From Micromonospora rifamycinica (lineage in GTDB: Bacteria > Actinomycetota > Actinomycetes > Mycobacteriales > Micromonosporaceae): 64,000 nt of DNA. Below, piece after piece: positions 25,610-33,955 of this stretch. The notes below the pieces were generated by a model. That model had not been told where the DNA came from and did no database searches. It worked only from the letters and a program-made list of their open reading frames with translations. Positions within the stretch are counted from its first letter, which is position 1; every line of letters begins with the position of its first letter. Location of the stretch: positions 2,356,001 to 2,420,000 of the forward strand of contig NZ_LT607752.1 of assembly GCF_900090265.1 (NCBI RefSeq). The letters are read 5' to 3'. The position numbers and the translations under genes were made by a program.

Positions 25610-25781
25610 CGTAGCCCGGCCCGGACGGACCGGACAAGCCACGGCGGTCGACCCCGCCGACACCGGCCGGGCCGCCACCGAGGGTGCCCGCGATGCCGGG
25701 GGTGCGCCCGCCCGCCGGGAACGCGGCGGAGTCCCGTCGCCGGGATGCGACCACGGCCCTGCCCGGTTACGGTCGAAGACG

Positions 25782-26696
25782 ATGGTCCCTTCCGGTCAGC
25801 TCTCCCCGGCAACCCGTCCCGACCTGCCCCGCCCCGAGATCGAGATCCTGGAGCTGGGCGACCTCACCCCGGGCACGGGGCCACCCCGGCCGTTCCTACT
25901 CGACGCCGACCTGCTCGTCCTGGTCACCGACGGACACGGCATCGCCGAGCTGGACTTCCGCGCGCTGCCCTGCCGGGCCGGCACCCTGCTGCGGGCCACC
26001 CCCGGGCAGGTGCTGCGCTCCCCCACCCGACTCGACGCGATCGTGGTCCGCTGGCGGGCCGACGCGCTGCGCGGCCTGGACGTCGATCCCGCCGCGGTCC
26101 CCCAGCACCACCAACTCGTCGGCGAGGACGAGGACGCGGTCATCAACGAGGTCTCCCAACTGGTGGTGGACCACCGCCGGCACCGGGACGACCCGGCCGC
26201 CCACGCCCTGCTCCGGCACCAGCTCGCGGTGCTGCTCATCCGGCTCGCCCTGCTGCCCGGCGCCGCACAGGCCCGGCGGACACCCGACGACGCCGACCCG
26301 CAGCGCACCGAGCTGGTGACGTTCCACCGGTTCCGCCGGGAGGTGGAGGCGGGTTACCCGTACACCCGCCGGGTCGAGGACTATGCGGCCCGGTTGGGCT
26401 GCTCGGTGCGTACCCTGACCAGGGCCTGTCTGGCGGTGACCGGGCGCAGCGCCAAGCAGGTGGTGGACGAGCGGGTCGCGCTCCAGGCCCGCCGGCTGCT
26501 CGCCGCCACCGACGAACCGGTCGCCCGGGTCGGCCGCCAGCTCGGCTTTCCCGAGCCGACGAACTTCGGCCGGTTCTTCACCCGCGAGGTGGGGGTGAGC
26601 CCGGGGGCGTTCCGGGCCGCCCGGGACCGCCCACCGTCACGAATCGGCCGGCCACGGCGACCCGCCGACCCCGCCACCCCCGACGGGCAGGCATGA
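25782..26696 (+). CDS. AraC-family transcriptional regulator
   Basis: A 304-residue activator-type regulator. The N-terminal part (about 1-180) is a cupin-like sensor (LVLVTDGHGIAELDFRALPC). The C-terminal double helix-turn-helix spans about 200-295: YAARLGCSVRTLTRACLAV and VARVGRQLGFPEPTNFGRFF, followed by SPGAFRA. ATG at 25782 fits the start of conserved-looking sequence. It ends 4 bases before the Rrf2-type gene and is probably co-transcribed with it. Confidence 0.88.
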   Translation: MVPSGQLSPATRPDLPRPEIEILELGDLTPGTGPPRPFLLDADLLVLVTDGHGIAELDFRALPCRAGTLLRATPGQVLRSPTRLDAIVVRWRADALRGLDVDPAAVPQHHQLVGEDEDAVINEVSQLVVDHRRHRDDPAAHALLRHQLAVLLIRLALLPGAAQARRTPDDADPQRTELVTFHRFRREVEAGYPYTRRVEDYAARLGCSVRTLTRACLAVTGRSAKQVVDERVALQARRLLAATDEPVARVGRQLGFPEPTNFGRFFTREVGVSPGAFRAARDRPPSRIGRPRRPADPATPDGQA

Positions 26697-26700
26697 TGGC

Positions 26701-27159
26701 ATGGTGCAGATCTCCGCGCGCGGCGACTATGCGGTCCGAGCGGCCCTGAGCCTGGCCACCGCCTACCCCTCCCTGCTCTCCACCCAATCGATCGCCAGCG
26801 AGCAGGACATGCCGCGCAAGTTCCTCGAGGCCGTCCTGGCCGACCTGCGCCGGGCCGGCGTGGTCCGCGCCCAGCGTGGCGCCGAGGGCGGCTACACGCT
26901 GGCCCGCTCGCCGCGCGAGGTCACCGTCGGGGCGATCCTGCGCGCCGTCGAGGGTCCGCTGGCCGGGGTACGCGGGCTGCGTCCCGAGGAGACCCGGTAC
27001 GAGGGCTCGGCGGAGAACCTCCCCCGGCTCTGGGTGGCCGTCCGCGCCGCCGTCCGGCAGGTGCTGGACGAGGTGACCCTCTCCGAGGTGGTCAGCGGCC
27101 GGCTCCCGATGCACGTGCGGAGACTGACCACCCTGCCCGACGCGTGGGAGCCGCGCTGA
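26701..27159 (+). CDS. Rrf2-family transcriptional regulator
   Basis: A 152-residue winged-helix regulator. The motif ISARGDYAVRAALSLA and the recognition region FLEAVLADLRRAGVVRAQRGAEGGYTLAR are typical of Rrf2/IscR/CymR proteins. It has no cysteines, so it cannot hold the iron-sulfur cluster of IscR or NsrR; it is closer to CymR, which senses sulfur supply through cysteine synthase. It is convergent, with a 2-base gap, to the sulfonate operon and is a plausible regulator of it. Confidence 0.87.
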   Translation: MVQISARGDYAVRAALSLATAYPSLLSTQSIASEQDMPRKFLEAVLADLRRAGVVRAQRGAEGGYTLARSPREVTVGAILRAVEGPLAGVRGLRPEETRYEGSAENLPRLWVAVRAAVRQVLDEVTLSEVVSGRLPMHVRRLTTLPDAWEPR

Positions 27160-27161
27160 GG

Positions 27162-27806
27162 TCACCGGGTCCAGACCACCTCCTCGGTGGTGAGCCGGGG
27201 CAGCCTCTCGCGCCAGGCGTCCGGGCCGGGGCGGCCGATGTTCACCAGGAGCAGCACCTCGTGCCGTCCGTCGGGAAAGAACTCCCGCTGCACCCCGGTG
27301 GCGTCGAAGCCGGCCATCGGTCCGGCGGCCAGGCCGGCGGCGCGTACCCCGATCAGCAGGTAGCCGATCTGGAGGGTGGCGTTGAACCGGGCCTGGGCGA
27401 CCCGCTCCGTCCGGTCGGCCAGCCACTGCCGCGCCTGCGGCTGGTGTGGGAACAGCTCCGGCAGCCGCTCGTGGAAGTCGACGTCGGCGGCGAGCACCGC
27501 CACCAGCGGCGCGGCGGCCGTCTTCGCCCGGTTGCCGCTCGACAGGTACGGCAGCAGTCGGTCACGGGCCGCCGTCGAACGCAGCAACAGCACCCGCAAC
27601 GGTTGACCGTTGAGCGCGGTCGGGCCGTACCGGATCAGCCCGTGGATCGCGGCGACCTGCGCGTCGTCCACCGGTTCGGCGGTGAACGTGTTGGCCGTGC
27701 GGGCCGCCCGGAACAGCAGGTCCTGGGCGGCCGGGTCGAGGGCGAGCAGGGACGCCCCGGCCCGGTCCGCCCGACCGGCGGCGGGTGTGCCCGTCGCGCC
27801 GGTCAC
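27162..27806 (-). CDS. nitroreductase-family flavoprotein
   Basis: A 214-residue FMN-dependent NAD(P)H oxidoreductase of the RutE/HadB kind: FRAARTANTFTAEPVDD, YGPTALNGQPLRVLLLRS and LQIGYLLIGVRAAGLAAGPM. In this operon it could reduce an aldehyde or reactive carbonyl released by desulfonation, or help supply reduced flavin. GTG at 27806 overlaps the stop of the flavin reductase gene (GTGA). It is the last gene of the operon. Confidence 0.87.
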   Translation of the reverse strand: MTGATGTPAAGRADRAGASLLALDPAAQDLLFRAARTANTFTAEPVDDAQVAAIHGLIRYGPTALNGQPLRVLLLRSTAARDRLLPYLSSGNRAKTAAAPLVAVLAADVDFHERLPELFPHQPQARQWLADRTERVAQARFNATLQIGYLLIGVRAAGLAAGPMAGFDATGVQREFFPDGRHEVLLLVNIGRPGPDAWRERLPRLTTEEVVWTR

Positions 27807-28360
27807 ACCGGTACCCGGGTGTGCGCGGTGGTGTAGTCGCCCCGGTGGTACACCAGCGGGTCGCCGTCGGGCCCGGGACCGAGGGCGAGCGGTTCGGCGA
27901 TGACCAGGACGTGGTCGCCGGCCGGCACCCGGTGCACCACCCGGCACAGCAGCCGGGCCAGCACCCCGTCGAGCAGCGGCACCCCGAACGGGCCGGGCGT
28001 CCAGGCCCGGTGCGCGGCGAACCGGTCGATGCCGCTGGTGGCGAAGATCCGGGCCACCTCGGTCTGGTCGGCGCCGAGCAGGTGGACGGCGACGTGCTCG
28101 GCGCGGTCCAGCACCGGCCAGCTCGACGACGTGACGCCGAGGCAGAACGACACCAGCGGCGGGGTCAGCGACACCGAGGTGAACGAGGTGGCGGTGAAGC
28201 CGGCCCGGGCCGGACCGGAGTCCCGGGCGGGACCGGTCGGCTCGGGGTGGCGGGCCACGGCGGTGACCACGGTGACCGTGCTGGCCTGCCGGCGCAGCAG
28301 GCCGCGGAACAGGTCGTGGTCGACGGGCAGCAGGTCGGCCGGACGGTCCGGGGTGGTCAT
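27803..28360 (-). CDS. flavin reductase (HpaC-like)
   Basis: A 185-residue NAD(P)H:FMN reductase that feeds reduced flavin to the mono-oxygenase encoded just upstream. The fold is marked by FRGLLRRQASTVTVVTA, GFTATSFTSVSLTPPLVSFCLG and DHVLVIAEPL. The ATG at 28360 overlaps the stop of the mono-oxygenase gene (ATGA), and its own stop overlaps the nitroreductase start, so stoichiometry is probably set by coupled translation. Confidence 0.92.
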   Translation of the reverse strand: MTTPDRPADLLPVDHDLFRGLLRRQASTVTVVTAVARHPEPTGPARDSGPARAGFTATSFTSVSLTPPLVSFCLGVTSSSWPVLDRAEHVAVHLLGADQTEVARIFATSGIDRFAAHRAWTPGPFGVPLLDGVLARLLCRVVHRVPAGDHVLVIAEPLALGPGPDGDPLVYHRGDYTTAHTRVPV

Positions 28361-29694
28361 GCGGTCACCAGCTCCCGGTCGCCCGCATAACGCGAGCCCG
28401 GCCGGGGCAGTCCGTAGTGCTCGCGCAGCGTCCGGCCGGTGTACTCGTGGCGGAACAGGCCCCGGGCGCGCAGCAACGGCACCACGTGGTCGACGAAGTC
28501 CTCCAGCCCGCTGGGCAGCAGGGGCGGCATCACGTTGAAGCCGTCGGCGGCCCCCTCGGTGAACCACCGCTCGATCTGGTCGGCGACCTGCTCCGGGGTG
28601 CCGGCCACCACCCGGTGCCCGCGTCCGCCGCCGAGCCGGCCGATCAGCTGCCGGACGGTCAGCCGCTCCCGCCGGGCCAGGTCGACGACGAGCTGGTAAC
28701 GGCTCTGGTGCGACTGCACGGTGGCCGCGTCGGGAAGCTCCGGCAGGGGACCGTCCAGCGGCAGGCCGGTGAGGTCGACGCCGATCATGCCGGACAGTTG
28801 CGCGAGGGCGTGCTCGGGGACGATCAGCTCCTCCAGTTCGTCGGCGAGCGCCCGCGCCTCCGCCTCGGTGCCGCCGAGCACCGGGGCGATGCCGGGCAGC
28901 ACCTTCACCAGCTCCGGGTCACGGCCGGCGGCGACCGCCGCCTGCTTCACCGTCGCGTAGAAGCGCTGCCCGTCGACGAGGGTCTGTTGGGCGGTGAAGA
29001 CCGCCTCGGCGTACCGGCCGGCGAAGGTGACCCCGTCCGGGGAGGAACCGGCCTGCACCAGCAGGGGTCGGCCCTGCGGTGGACGCGGGGTGTTCAGCGG
29101 GCCGCGTACCCGGAACCGTTCGCCGGCGTGGCCGATCTCGTGCACCCGGTCGGTGTCGGCGAAGATCCCGGTGGCCGGGTCCAGCACCAACGCGTCGTCC
29201 TCCCAGCTGTCCCAGAGCTTCACCGCCACCTCGACGAACTCGGCGGCCCGCCGGTACCGGTCGGCGTGCGCCGGGTGGTCGTCCAGGTTGAAGTTCCAGG
29301 CCTCCCGGGCCTGGGCGGAGGTGACGATGTTCCAGCCGGCCCGGCCGCCGCTGAGGTGGTCCAGCGAGGCGAACGTACGGGCGGTGGTGAACGGCTCGTT
29401 GTAGCTGGTGGAGACGGTGGCGATCAGGCCGACGTGGGTGGTGACGGTGGCCAGGGCGGCGAGCAGGGTCAACGGCTCGAAGACGGCCTGGATGTTGTGC
29501 CGGACGGCCGGTCCGACGGCCAGCGAGTCGGCGAGGAAGACCGAGTCGAGCGTGCCGCGCTCGGCGGTGCGGGCCAGCTCCTGGAAGTGCCGCAGGTCGG
29601 TGACCCGACCCGGGTCGGTGCGCGGGTGCCGCCAGGCCGCCTCGTGGTGGCCGACGCCGAGCAGGAAGGCGTTGAGGTGCAGGGTGCGGGGCAT
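28357..29694 (-). CDS. FMN-dependent mono-oxygenase, NtaA/SnaA/DszA type
   Basis: A 445-residue luciferase-like mono-oxygenase that uses reduced FMN from a partner reductase. Signature stretches are LNAFLLGVGHHEAAWRHP, FLADSLAVG, YNEPFTTARTFASLDHLSGGRAGWNIVTS and RPLLVQAGSSPDG. Such enzymes attack organosulfur or amino-polycarboxylate compounds. Beside an Ssu/Tau-type transporter the likely role is to split a sulfonate or related sulfur compound and release sulfite. It follows the permease gene by 10 bases. The true substrate is not known. Confidence 0.92.
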   Translation of the reverse strand: MPRTLHLNAFLLGVGHHEAAWRHPRTDPGRVTDLRHFQELARTAERGTLDSVFLADSLAVGPAVRHNIQAVFEPLTLLAALATVTTHVGLIATVSTSYNEPFTTARTFASLDHLSGGRAGWNIVTSAQAREAWNFNLDDHPAHADRYRRAAEFVEVAVKLWDSWEDDALVLDPATGIFADTDRVHEIGHAGERFRVRGPLNTPRPPQGRPLLVQAGSSPDGVTFAGRYAEAVFTAQQTLVDGQRFYATVKQAAVAAGRDPELVKVLPGIAPVLGGTEAEARALADELEELIVPEHALAQLSGMIGVDLTGLPLDGPLPELPDAATVQSHQSRYQLVVDLARRERLTVRQLIGRLGGGRGHRVVAGTPEQVADQIERWFTEGAADGFNVMPPLLPSGLEDFVDHVVPLLRARGLFRHEYTGRTLREHYGLPRPGSRYAGDRELVTA

Positions 29695-29704
29695 GGTGGT
29701 CCTC

Positions 29705-30568
29705 TCAGGACGTGACGTCGACGCGCCAGGTGGAGAAGCGGCGTTCGACGACGACGAGGAGCTGGTTCACGGCCAGCCCGATGGCGGAGATGGTGACGAT
29801 CCCGGCGTACATGTCGGGGATGGCGAAGTTGTACTGGGCGTAGTTGACGAGGTATCCCAGCCCGGCCTTGGCACCGACCATCTCGGCAGCGACCAGCACC
29901 AGGATCGAGTAGGCCCCGGCGAGCCGGACGCCGGTGAAGACGGTGGGCACGGCCGCCGGCAGGATCACCTTCTGGAACAGCCGCAGGTGGTTCAGGCCCA
30001 TCGACCGGGCCGACCGCACCAGCAGCGGGTCGACGCCCTTCACCCCGGCGATGGTGTTCAGCAGGATCGGCCAGGAGCAGGCATAGAGCACCAGGGCGAT
30101 CTTGGAGGTCTCGCCCAGTCCGAGGATCAGCACGAAGACCGGCAGCAGGGCCAGCGCGGCGGTGTTGCGGAACACCTCCAGCAGCGGGCCGAGCAGTTCC
30201 GCGAGGGGCCGGTACCAGCCGATCAGCAGACCGAGCGGGATGGCGGTGAGCACCGCCAGGCCGAGCCCGGACAACGACCGGGTGAGGCTGGCGCCGACGT
30301 GCTCGGCGAGCTGCCCGCTGGTCAGCAGCGCCCACCAGGCGACCAGCACCTCCGACAGCGGCGGGAGGAAGACCCGGTCGACCAGCCCGGCCCGGGGCGC
30401 GGTCTCCCAGATCGCGGCCAGCGCCGCCAGCGCGGCGGTGCGGTGCAGCGCCCGTCCGCCGAGGCCGGCGAGCCGGGTGAGCGGGCCGGGCCGGGCGACG
30501 GTGGGCACCGTCGACACGACGGCGGGCGGCGGGACCAGCCGGGTGGGGCGGTCGGCGATGTCAACCAA
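29705..30568 (-). CDS. ssuC: ABC transporter permease, SsuC/TauC type
   Basis: A 287-residue inner-membrane permease with about six helices. The coupling-loop motif is in GVDPLLVRSARSMGLNHLRLFQKVILPAA (EAA-like). Helices include LGLAVLTAIPLGLLIGWY and LALLPVFVLILGLG. The start is a TTG at 30568, preceded by GAGGAG at 7 bases and overlapping the ATPase gene by 8 bases; the long open frame upstream is a shadow of that gene. It forms the channel of the sulfonate-type importer. Confidence 0.9.
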   Translation of the reverse strand: MVDIADRPTRLVPPPAVVSTVPTVARPGPLTRLAGLGGRALHRTAALAALAAIWETAPRAGLVDRVFLPPLSEVLVAWWALLTSGQLAEHVGASLTRSLSGLGLAVLTAIPLGLLIGWYRPLAELLGPLLEVFRNTAALALLPVFVLILGLGETSKIALVLYACSWPILLNTIAGVKGVDPLLVRSARSMGLNHLRLFQKVILPAAVPTVFTGVRLAGAYSILVLVAAEMVGAKAGLGYLVNYAQYNFAIPDMYAGIVTISAIGLAVNQLLVVVERRFSTWRVDVTS

Positions 30569-31556
30569 CGGAGAGCTCCTCGATGCCTGTGGTGGACGCC
30601 CCGACCGCAGCGGCGACGGGCACCGGGACCTCGGCGGCCGCGGGCGCTCCGGCGGGGGCCGCCGTGACCGCGGCGGCGGGCGCTCCGGCGGGGGCGGCCG
30701 GCCGGCCGGGCCACCGGCGGCGGGTGGGCCGGGCAGGGCGACCGGCCCGGCGCTCGGTGGACTGGGCGGCACGGACCTCGGCCCGCAACGACGTCCAGAT
30801 CTCGTGCCGGTGGTGCCGGAAAGCGTCGGACGAGCGCACGTCGTCGACCGCGCCCCGGTCACCCAGCTCGATGTCGACGACCTGTTTGATCCGCCCGGGG
30901 CGGGAGGTCATCACGGCGACGCGGCGACCGAGGTAGACGGCCTCGTCGATGCCGTGGGTGATGAAGACGATGGTCTTGCCGGTGGCCTGCCAGATCCGCA
31001 CCAGCTCGTCCTGGAGCGCGTCGCGGGTCTGCGCGTCCAGGGCGGCGAACGGCTCGTCCATCAGCAGGATGTCCGGGTCGTACGCCAGGCTGCGGGCGAT
31101 CGCCACCCGCTGCTTCATGCCCCCGGACAACTCGTGCGGGTAGTGCGCGGCGAATCCGCTCAACCCGACCAGTTCCAGGTGCTGGGCGACCAGGTCCGCG
31201 CGCTCGGCGCGGGGCACCCCCTTGGCCTCCAGTCCGAAGGCGACGTTGCCGGCGGCGGTCCGCCAGGGCAGCAGGGCGTACTGCTGGAAGACGATGCCCC
31301 GGTCCAGCCCGGGGCCGGTCACCGGCCGACCGTCGACGAGGACCCGGCCGGAGGTGGGCCGGGACAGGCCGCCGAGCAGGTCGAGCAGGGTCGACTTGCC
31401 GCAGCCGCTGGGGCCGACGACGACCAGGAACTCGCCGGGGCGTACCGCGAGGGTGAGCTGGTCCAGGGCGGTGACCGCGCCGGTGGGCGCACGCCGTCCG
31501 GCGCGGACGTCGAAGGTCCTGGTGACCCGGTCGAAGAGGACCTTGTCGGCGCTCAC
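30561..31556 (-). CDS. ssuB: ABC transporter ATP-binding protein, SsuB/TauB type
   Basis: A 331-residue ATPase. Walker A is GPSGCGKST (about 48-56), the Q-loop lies in IVFQQYALLPWR, the signature is LSGGMKQR, Walker B is ILLMDEPFAALD, and the switch histidine is in FITHG. The last 75 residues form an Ala/Pro-rich extension not needed for the fold. GTG at 31556 overlaps the stop of the binding-protein gene (GTGA). It powers uptake through the SsuC-like permease. Confidence 0.93.
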   Translation of the reverse strand: MSADKVLFDRVTRTFDVRAGRRAPTGAVTALDQLTLAVRPGEFLVVVGPSGCGKSTLLDLLGGLSRPTSGRVLVDGRPVTGPGLDRGIVFQQYALLPWRTAAGNVAFGLEAKGVPRAERADLVAQHLELVGLSGFAAHYPHELSGGMKQRVAIARSLAYDPDILLMDEPFAALDAQTRDALQDELVRIWQATGKTIVFITHGIDEAVYLGRRVAVMTSRPGRIKQVVDIELGDRGAVDDVRSSDAFRHHRHEIWTSLRAEVRAAQSTERRAGRPARPTRRRWPGRPAAPAGAPAAAVTAAPAGAPAAAEVPVPVAAAVGASTTGIEELSVG

Positions 31557-32572
31557 GCGGCACCCCCGCCGGTGGCGAACGGGTTGTAGTCGTTGGTGTA
31601 GACGTCGCCGGGTTTCGGCCGGTCGCCCTTGAGTTCACCGGCGTCGGCGAGCCAGTCGATCCAGGTGGTGAACTCCCGGTCGGTGATCACGCCGCCCCGG
31701 CCGGCGACACCGTTGCTCTTCCAGTACCGCACCAGGGCGGGATCCTCGTTGCGGCCGCGCCGGGCGATGATCTGTTCGAGCCGGGCGACCACGGTCTCCC
31801 GGGGCTGGGTCCGCGCCCACTCGATGGCCCGGCCGACACCGCCGACGAAGGCCCGGACGGTGTCCGGGTTGCGCCGCAGGAAGTCGTCCCGGAACACGTA
31901 GGCGCCCGCGCTGAACGCGCCGAGCAGTTCGTGATCGGTGAAGACGGTGCGTACCCCGCCGTTGGCGACGGCCTTGTCGCGGATCACGCCACCGAGCACC
32001 GCGACGTCGATCTGCCGGGCCCGCAGCGACTGTTCGGTGTTGACCGGGGGCAACGCGACCAGCTCGACCCGGGCGATCTCGGCGGGGGTGAGACCACCGC
32101 GGGCCAGCCAGGTCTTGAGCACCGCCTCGGCGTGCGCGCCGAGGGTGTTCATGCCGACCTTCCGGCCGATCAGGTCGCGGGGACCTCTGACCGGGCTGTC
32201 CTGGAGGACGTAGTAGCCCTGGAAGGTCTGCGCGTCGGAGCCGTAGTAGCTGACCACGGCGGTGATCGGTGCGCCCGCGGCGACGAGCTTGACGATCGCG
32301 CCGTTGAACGCCCCGCCGAAGTCGCTCTGCCCGGTGGCGGTGGCCTGGATGTCGGCCGGGCCACCGGTGACGTTGCCGATCCAGTCGAGCCGTACGTCGC
32401 CGAGGTAGCCGAGGTCGGCGGCCAGTTCGGGGAGGGTGACCTGGCCGACGGAGCCCTGGTAGCGCAGGGTGGTGGTCTGTCCGGCCGCCTCGGCGTCGGA
32501 GCCGCAGGCGGTGGCGGCGGTGAGGGTGAGCAGGGCCGCGACGGCGGCGAGGGTACGACGGAGTGGGGACAT
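31553..32572 (-). CDS. ssuA: ABC transporter substrate-binding lipoprotein, SsuA/TauA type
   Basis: A 339-residue lipoprotein (lipobox LTAATAC, Cys23). The mature part opens TTTLRYQGSVGQVTLPELAADLGY, continues GGPADIQATATGQSDFGGAF and ends in a small helical lobe, as in aliphatic sulfonate and taurine binding proteins. It sits on the outer face of the membrane and delivers substrate to the permease. ATG at 32572 has AGGAGA upstream. It is the first structural gene after the leader peptide. Confidence 0.92.
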   Translation of the reverse strand: MSPLRRTLAAVAALLTLTAATACGSDAEAAGQTTTLRYQGSVGQVTLPELAADLGYLGDVRLDWIGNVTGGPADIQATATGQSDFGGAFNGAIVKLVAAGAPITAVVSYYGSDAQTFQGYYVLQDSPVRGPRDLIGRKVGMNTLGAHAEAVLKTWLARGGLTPAEIARVELVALPPVNTEQSLRARQIDVAVLGGVIRDKAVANGGVRTVFTDHELLGAFSAGAYVFRDDFLRRNPDTVRAFVGGVGRAIEWARTQPRETVVARLEQIIARRGRNEDPALVRYWKSNGVAGRGGVITDREFTTWIDWLADAGELKGDRPKPGDVYTNDYNPFATGGGAA

Positions 32573-32719
32573 GGGGGTCTCCTGATCGGTGCACGGAGGG
32601 GCCGCGCGGCGCGCGGAGGTGCGCCGCAGCGCGGGCGTCGGGCCGTCGTGGGCCGGGCCGGGCGGTGCGGCGGGTGGGCGGTGCGGGAAGAGGGTGCCGG
32701 GGTGCGGACGGGCGTCAGC

Positions 32720-32797
32720 TCAACAGAGCGCGCTCGCGTGCCGGACCAGGTCGACGTGCACGCGAGCGGTGAGGTGGAGCTCGTCCCGCTGCGACAT
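32720..32797 (-). CDS. 25-residue leader peptide, HVDLxRxASALC type
   Basis: The reading frame encodes a peptide ending ARVHVDLVRHASALC, with the cysteine codon directly before the stop. An AGG lies close upstream of the ATG. In actinomycetes short peptides with this HVDL-R-AS-C ending are found ahead of sulfur-acquisition genes and are thought to work by attenuation: ribosome pausing at the cysteine codon would report cysteine supply. Here it precedes the sulfonate operon by about 150 bases, which fits exactly. The family resemblance is from memory; the mechanism is inferred. Confidence 0.75.
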   Translation of the reverse strand: MSQRDELHLTARVHVDLVRHASALC

Positions 32798-32941
32798 GAC
32801 CTCATGCTGCCGGCCGCGAGGCGAGCCGGTCAACGTCCTTCCATCAGATGGGACTTGCGCGTTTCGCCACGCTCTTTGACTCACCTACCTGCGTTTATAA
32901 ATCCTTAACACCTACCGACTAGCTAGAGTTTGCGAAACCGT
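32798..32941. promoter_or_regulatory. AT-richer intergenic segment likely holding the sulfonate-operon promoter
   Basis: Between the leader peptide and the tandem repeats lies about 140 bases, including a clearly AT-rich patch (32885-32935, with ttataaa and cttaac). I found no convincing -35/-10 pair with normal spacing on either strand, so the promoter is placed here only by position. No open reading frame of note. Confidence 0.4.
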
Positions 32942-33007
32942 CCAGCTCGGACCGGAGCAGGTTCCAGCTCGGACCGGAGCAGGTTCCAGCTCGGACCGGA
33001 GCAGGTT
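32942..33007 (+). repeat. three perfect tandem copies of a 22-base unit
   Basis: Units at 32942-32963, 32964-32985 and 32986-33007 are identical (start ccagctcgga, end gcaggtt). Two helical turns per unit would place a bound protein on the same face each time. The array lies 75 bases upstream of the DUF4236 gene and could serve either flanking transcript. Confidence 0.95.
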
Positions 33008-33081
33008 TCGGATTTCGTGGATGCGGGCATCTACCGGGTCGAGACGGCAGCAACGACAGGGAACGCGAAGGGAGCGCCACG

Positions 33082-33261
33082 ATGGGTCTGATGTTCCGCA
33101 AGCGCAAGAAGTACGGCCCGATCATCCTGAACTTCACCGAGAACGGCTTCTCCTCGTGGAGCATCAAGATCGGTCGCTGGTCCTGGAACTCCCGGGCCAA
33201 GGCGCACCGTGTCGACCTGCCCGGGCCGCTGTCCTGGAAGCAGGACAAGTCCCGCGCGTGA
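33082..33261 (+). CDS. DUF4236 small protein
   Basis: A 59-residue basic protein (MGLMFRKRKKYGPIILNFT, NGFSSWSIKIGRWSWNSRA). DUF4236 is a small beta-type fold often found at the N-terminus of bacterial proteins or alone, with no known function. ATG at 33082 follows AAGGGAGCG. It is too short for standard gene-length cut-offs but codon use is strongly G/C in the third position. Confidence 0.85.
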   Translation: MGLMFRKRKKYGPIILNFTENGFSSWSIKIGRWSWNSRAKAHRVDLPGPLSWKQDKSRA

Positions 33262-33424
33262 CCCCTGCGATCGATCGGGGCGTCGACGGTTCGTCGGCGC
33301 CCCGATCGGCGTCCGTGCCACCCGCCCGGCAGCGGCCGGGTTCGGTGTTCGTGCACCCGGCGCGGCAGCGACCGGGTTCGGCGTTCACCTGATCGGGACC
33401 GCCGCGACGGCGCAGAATCGCCGC

Positions 33425-33955
33425 ATGGCACGCGTCGACGGGAGCTACCCACGGGCACGGCGGCACGCCCTGGCGTCCTGCGCCCTGCTGCTGGCCAGCT
33501 ACTTCCTGATTCCGCTGGAGCCCGATCCGAACGGCCTGCGGCTGACCCTGCGGGCAGCGGGCACCCTGCTGCTGATCAGCGTGGTCACCTTCCTGGTCAC
33601 CCGCCAGGTCAGTCGCCAGCTCGGCAACCGCGCGCCCGCCGGCGCGGACGAGGCCCGGTCGTTGAGTCGACTGGTGGTGGCCCTGGTCGCCGGGCTGCTC
33701 GCCTTCGCGCTGGCCGACTACGTGGTGGCCGGCAGCGGGCCGGGCCAGTTCATCGGGCTACGTACCCGGTGGGACGCCCTCTACTTCGCGCTGGCCACCC
33801 TCACCACGGTCGGCTACGGCGACGTGCACGCCCAGGGACAGCTCGCCAAGGCGATCGTCTGCGTGCAGATGCTGTTCAGCATCGGGGTGATCGCCACCGG
33901 GGCGTCCATCGTGGTCAAGCGGTTGACCGGCCGGCCGGAGCGGGGTCCGCGCTGA
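33425..33955 (+). CDS. two-transmembrane potassium channel family protein
   Basis: A 176-residue ion-channel protein. The selectivity filter TTVGYGD starts at residue 127, preceded by the pore helix DALYFALATL. Helices are LASCALLLASYFLI, GTLLLISVVTFLV, LVVALVAGLLAFALADYVV before the pore and VCVQMLFSIGVIATGASIVV after it. It probably forms a tetramer conducting K+. There is no RCK domain. The gene end overlaps the convergent gene at 33915 by 41 bases. Confidence 0.9.
   Translation: MARVDGSYPRARRHALASCALLLASYFLIPLEPDPNGLRLTLRAAGTLLLISVVTFLVTRQVSRQLGNRAPAGADEARSLSRLVVALVAGLLAFALADYVVAGSGPGQFIGLRTRWDALYFALATLTTVGYGDVHAQGQLAKAIVCVQMLFSIGVIATGASIVVKRLTGRPERGPR

Noticed and set aside
32942..33007. 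Possible CRISPR array
   Set aside because: The 22-base units abut directly without spacers, and no cas genes are present.
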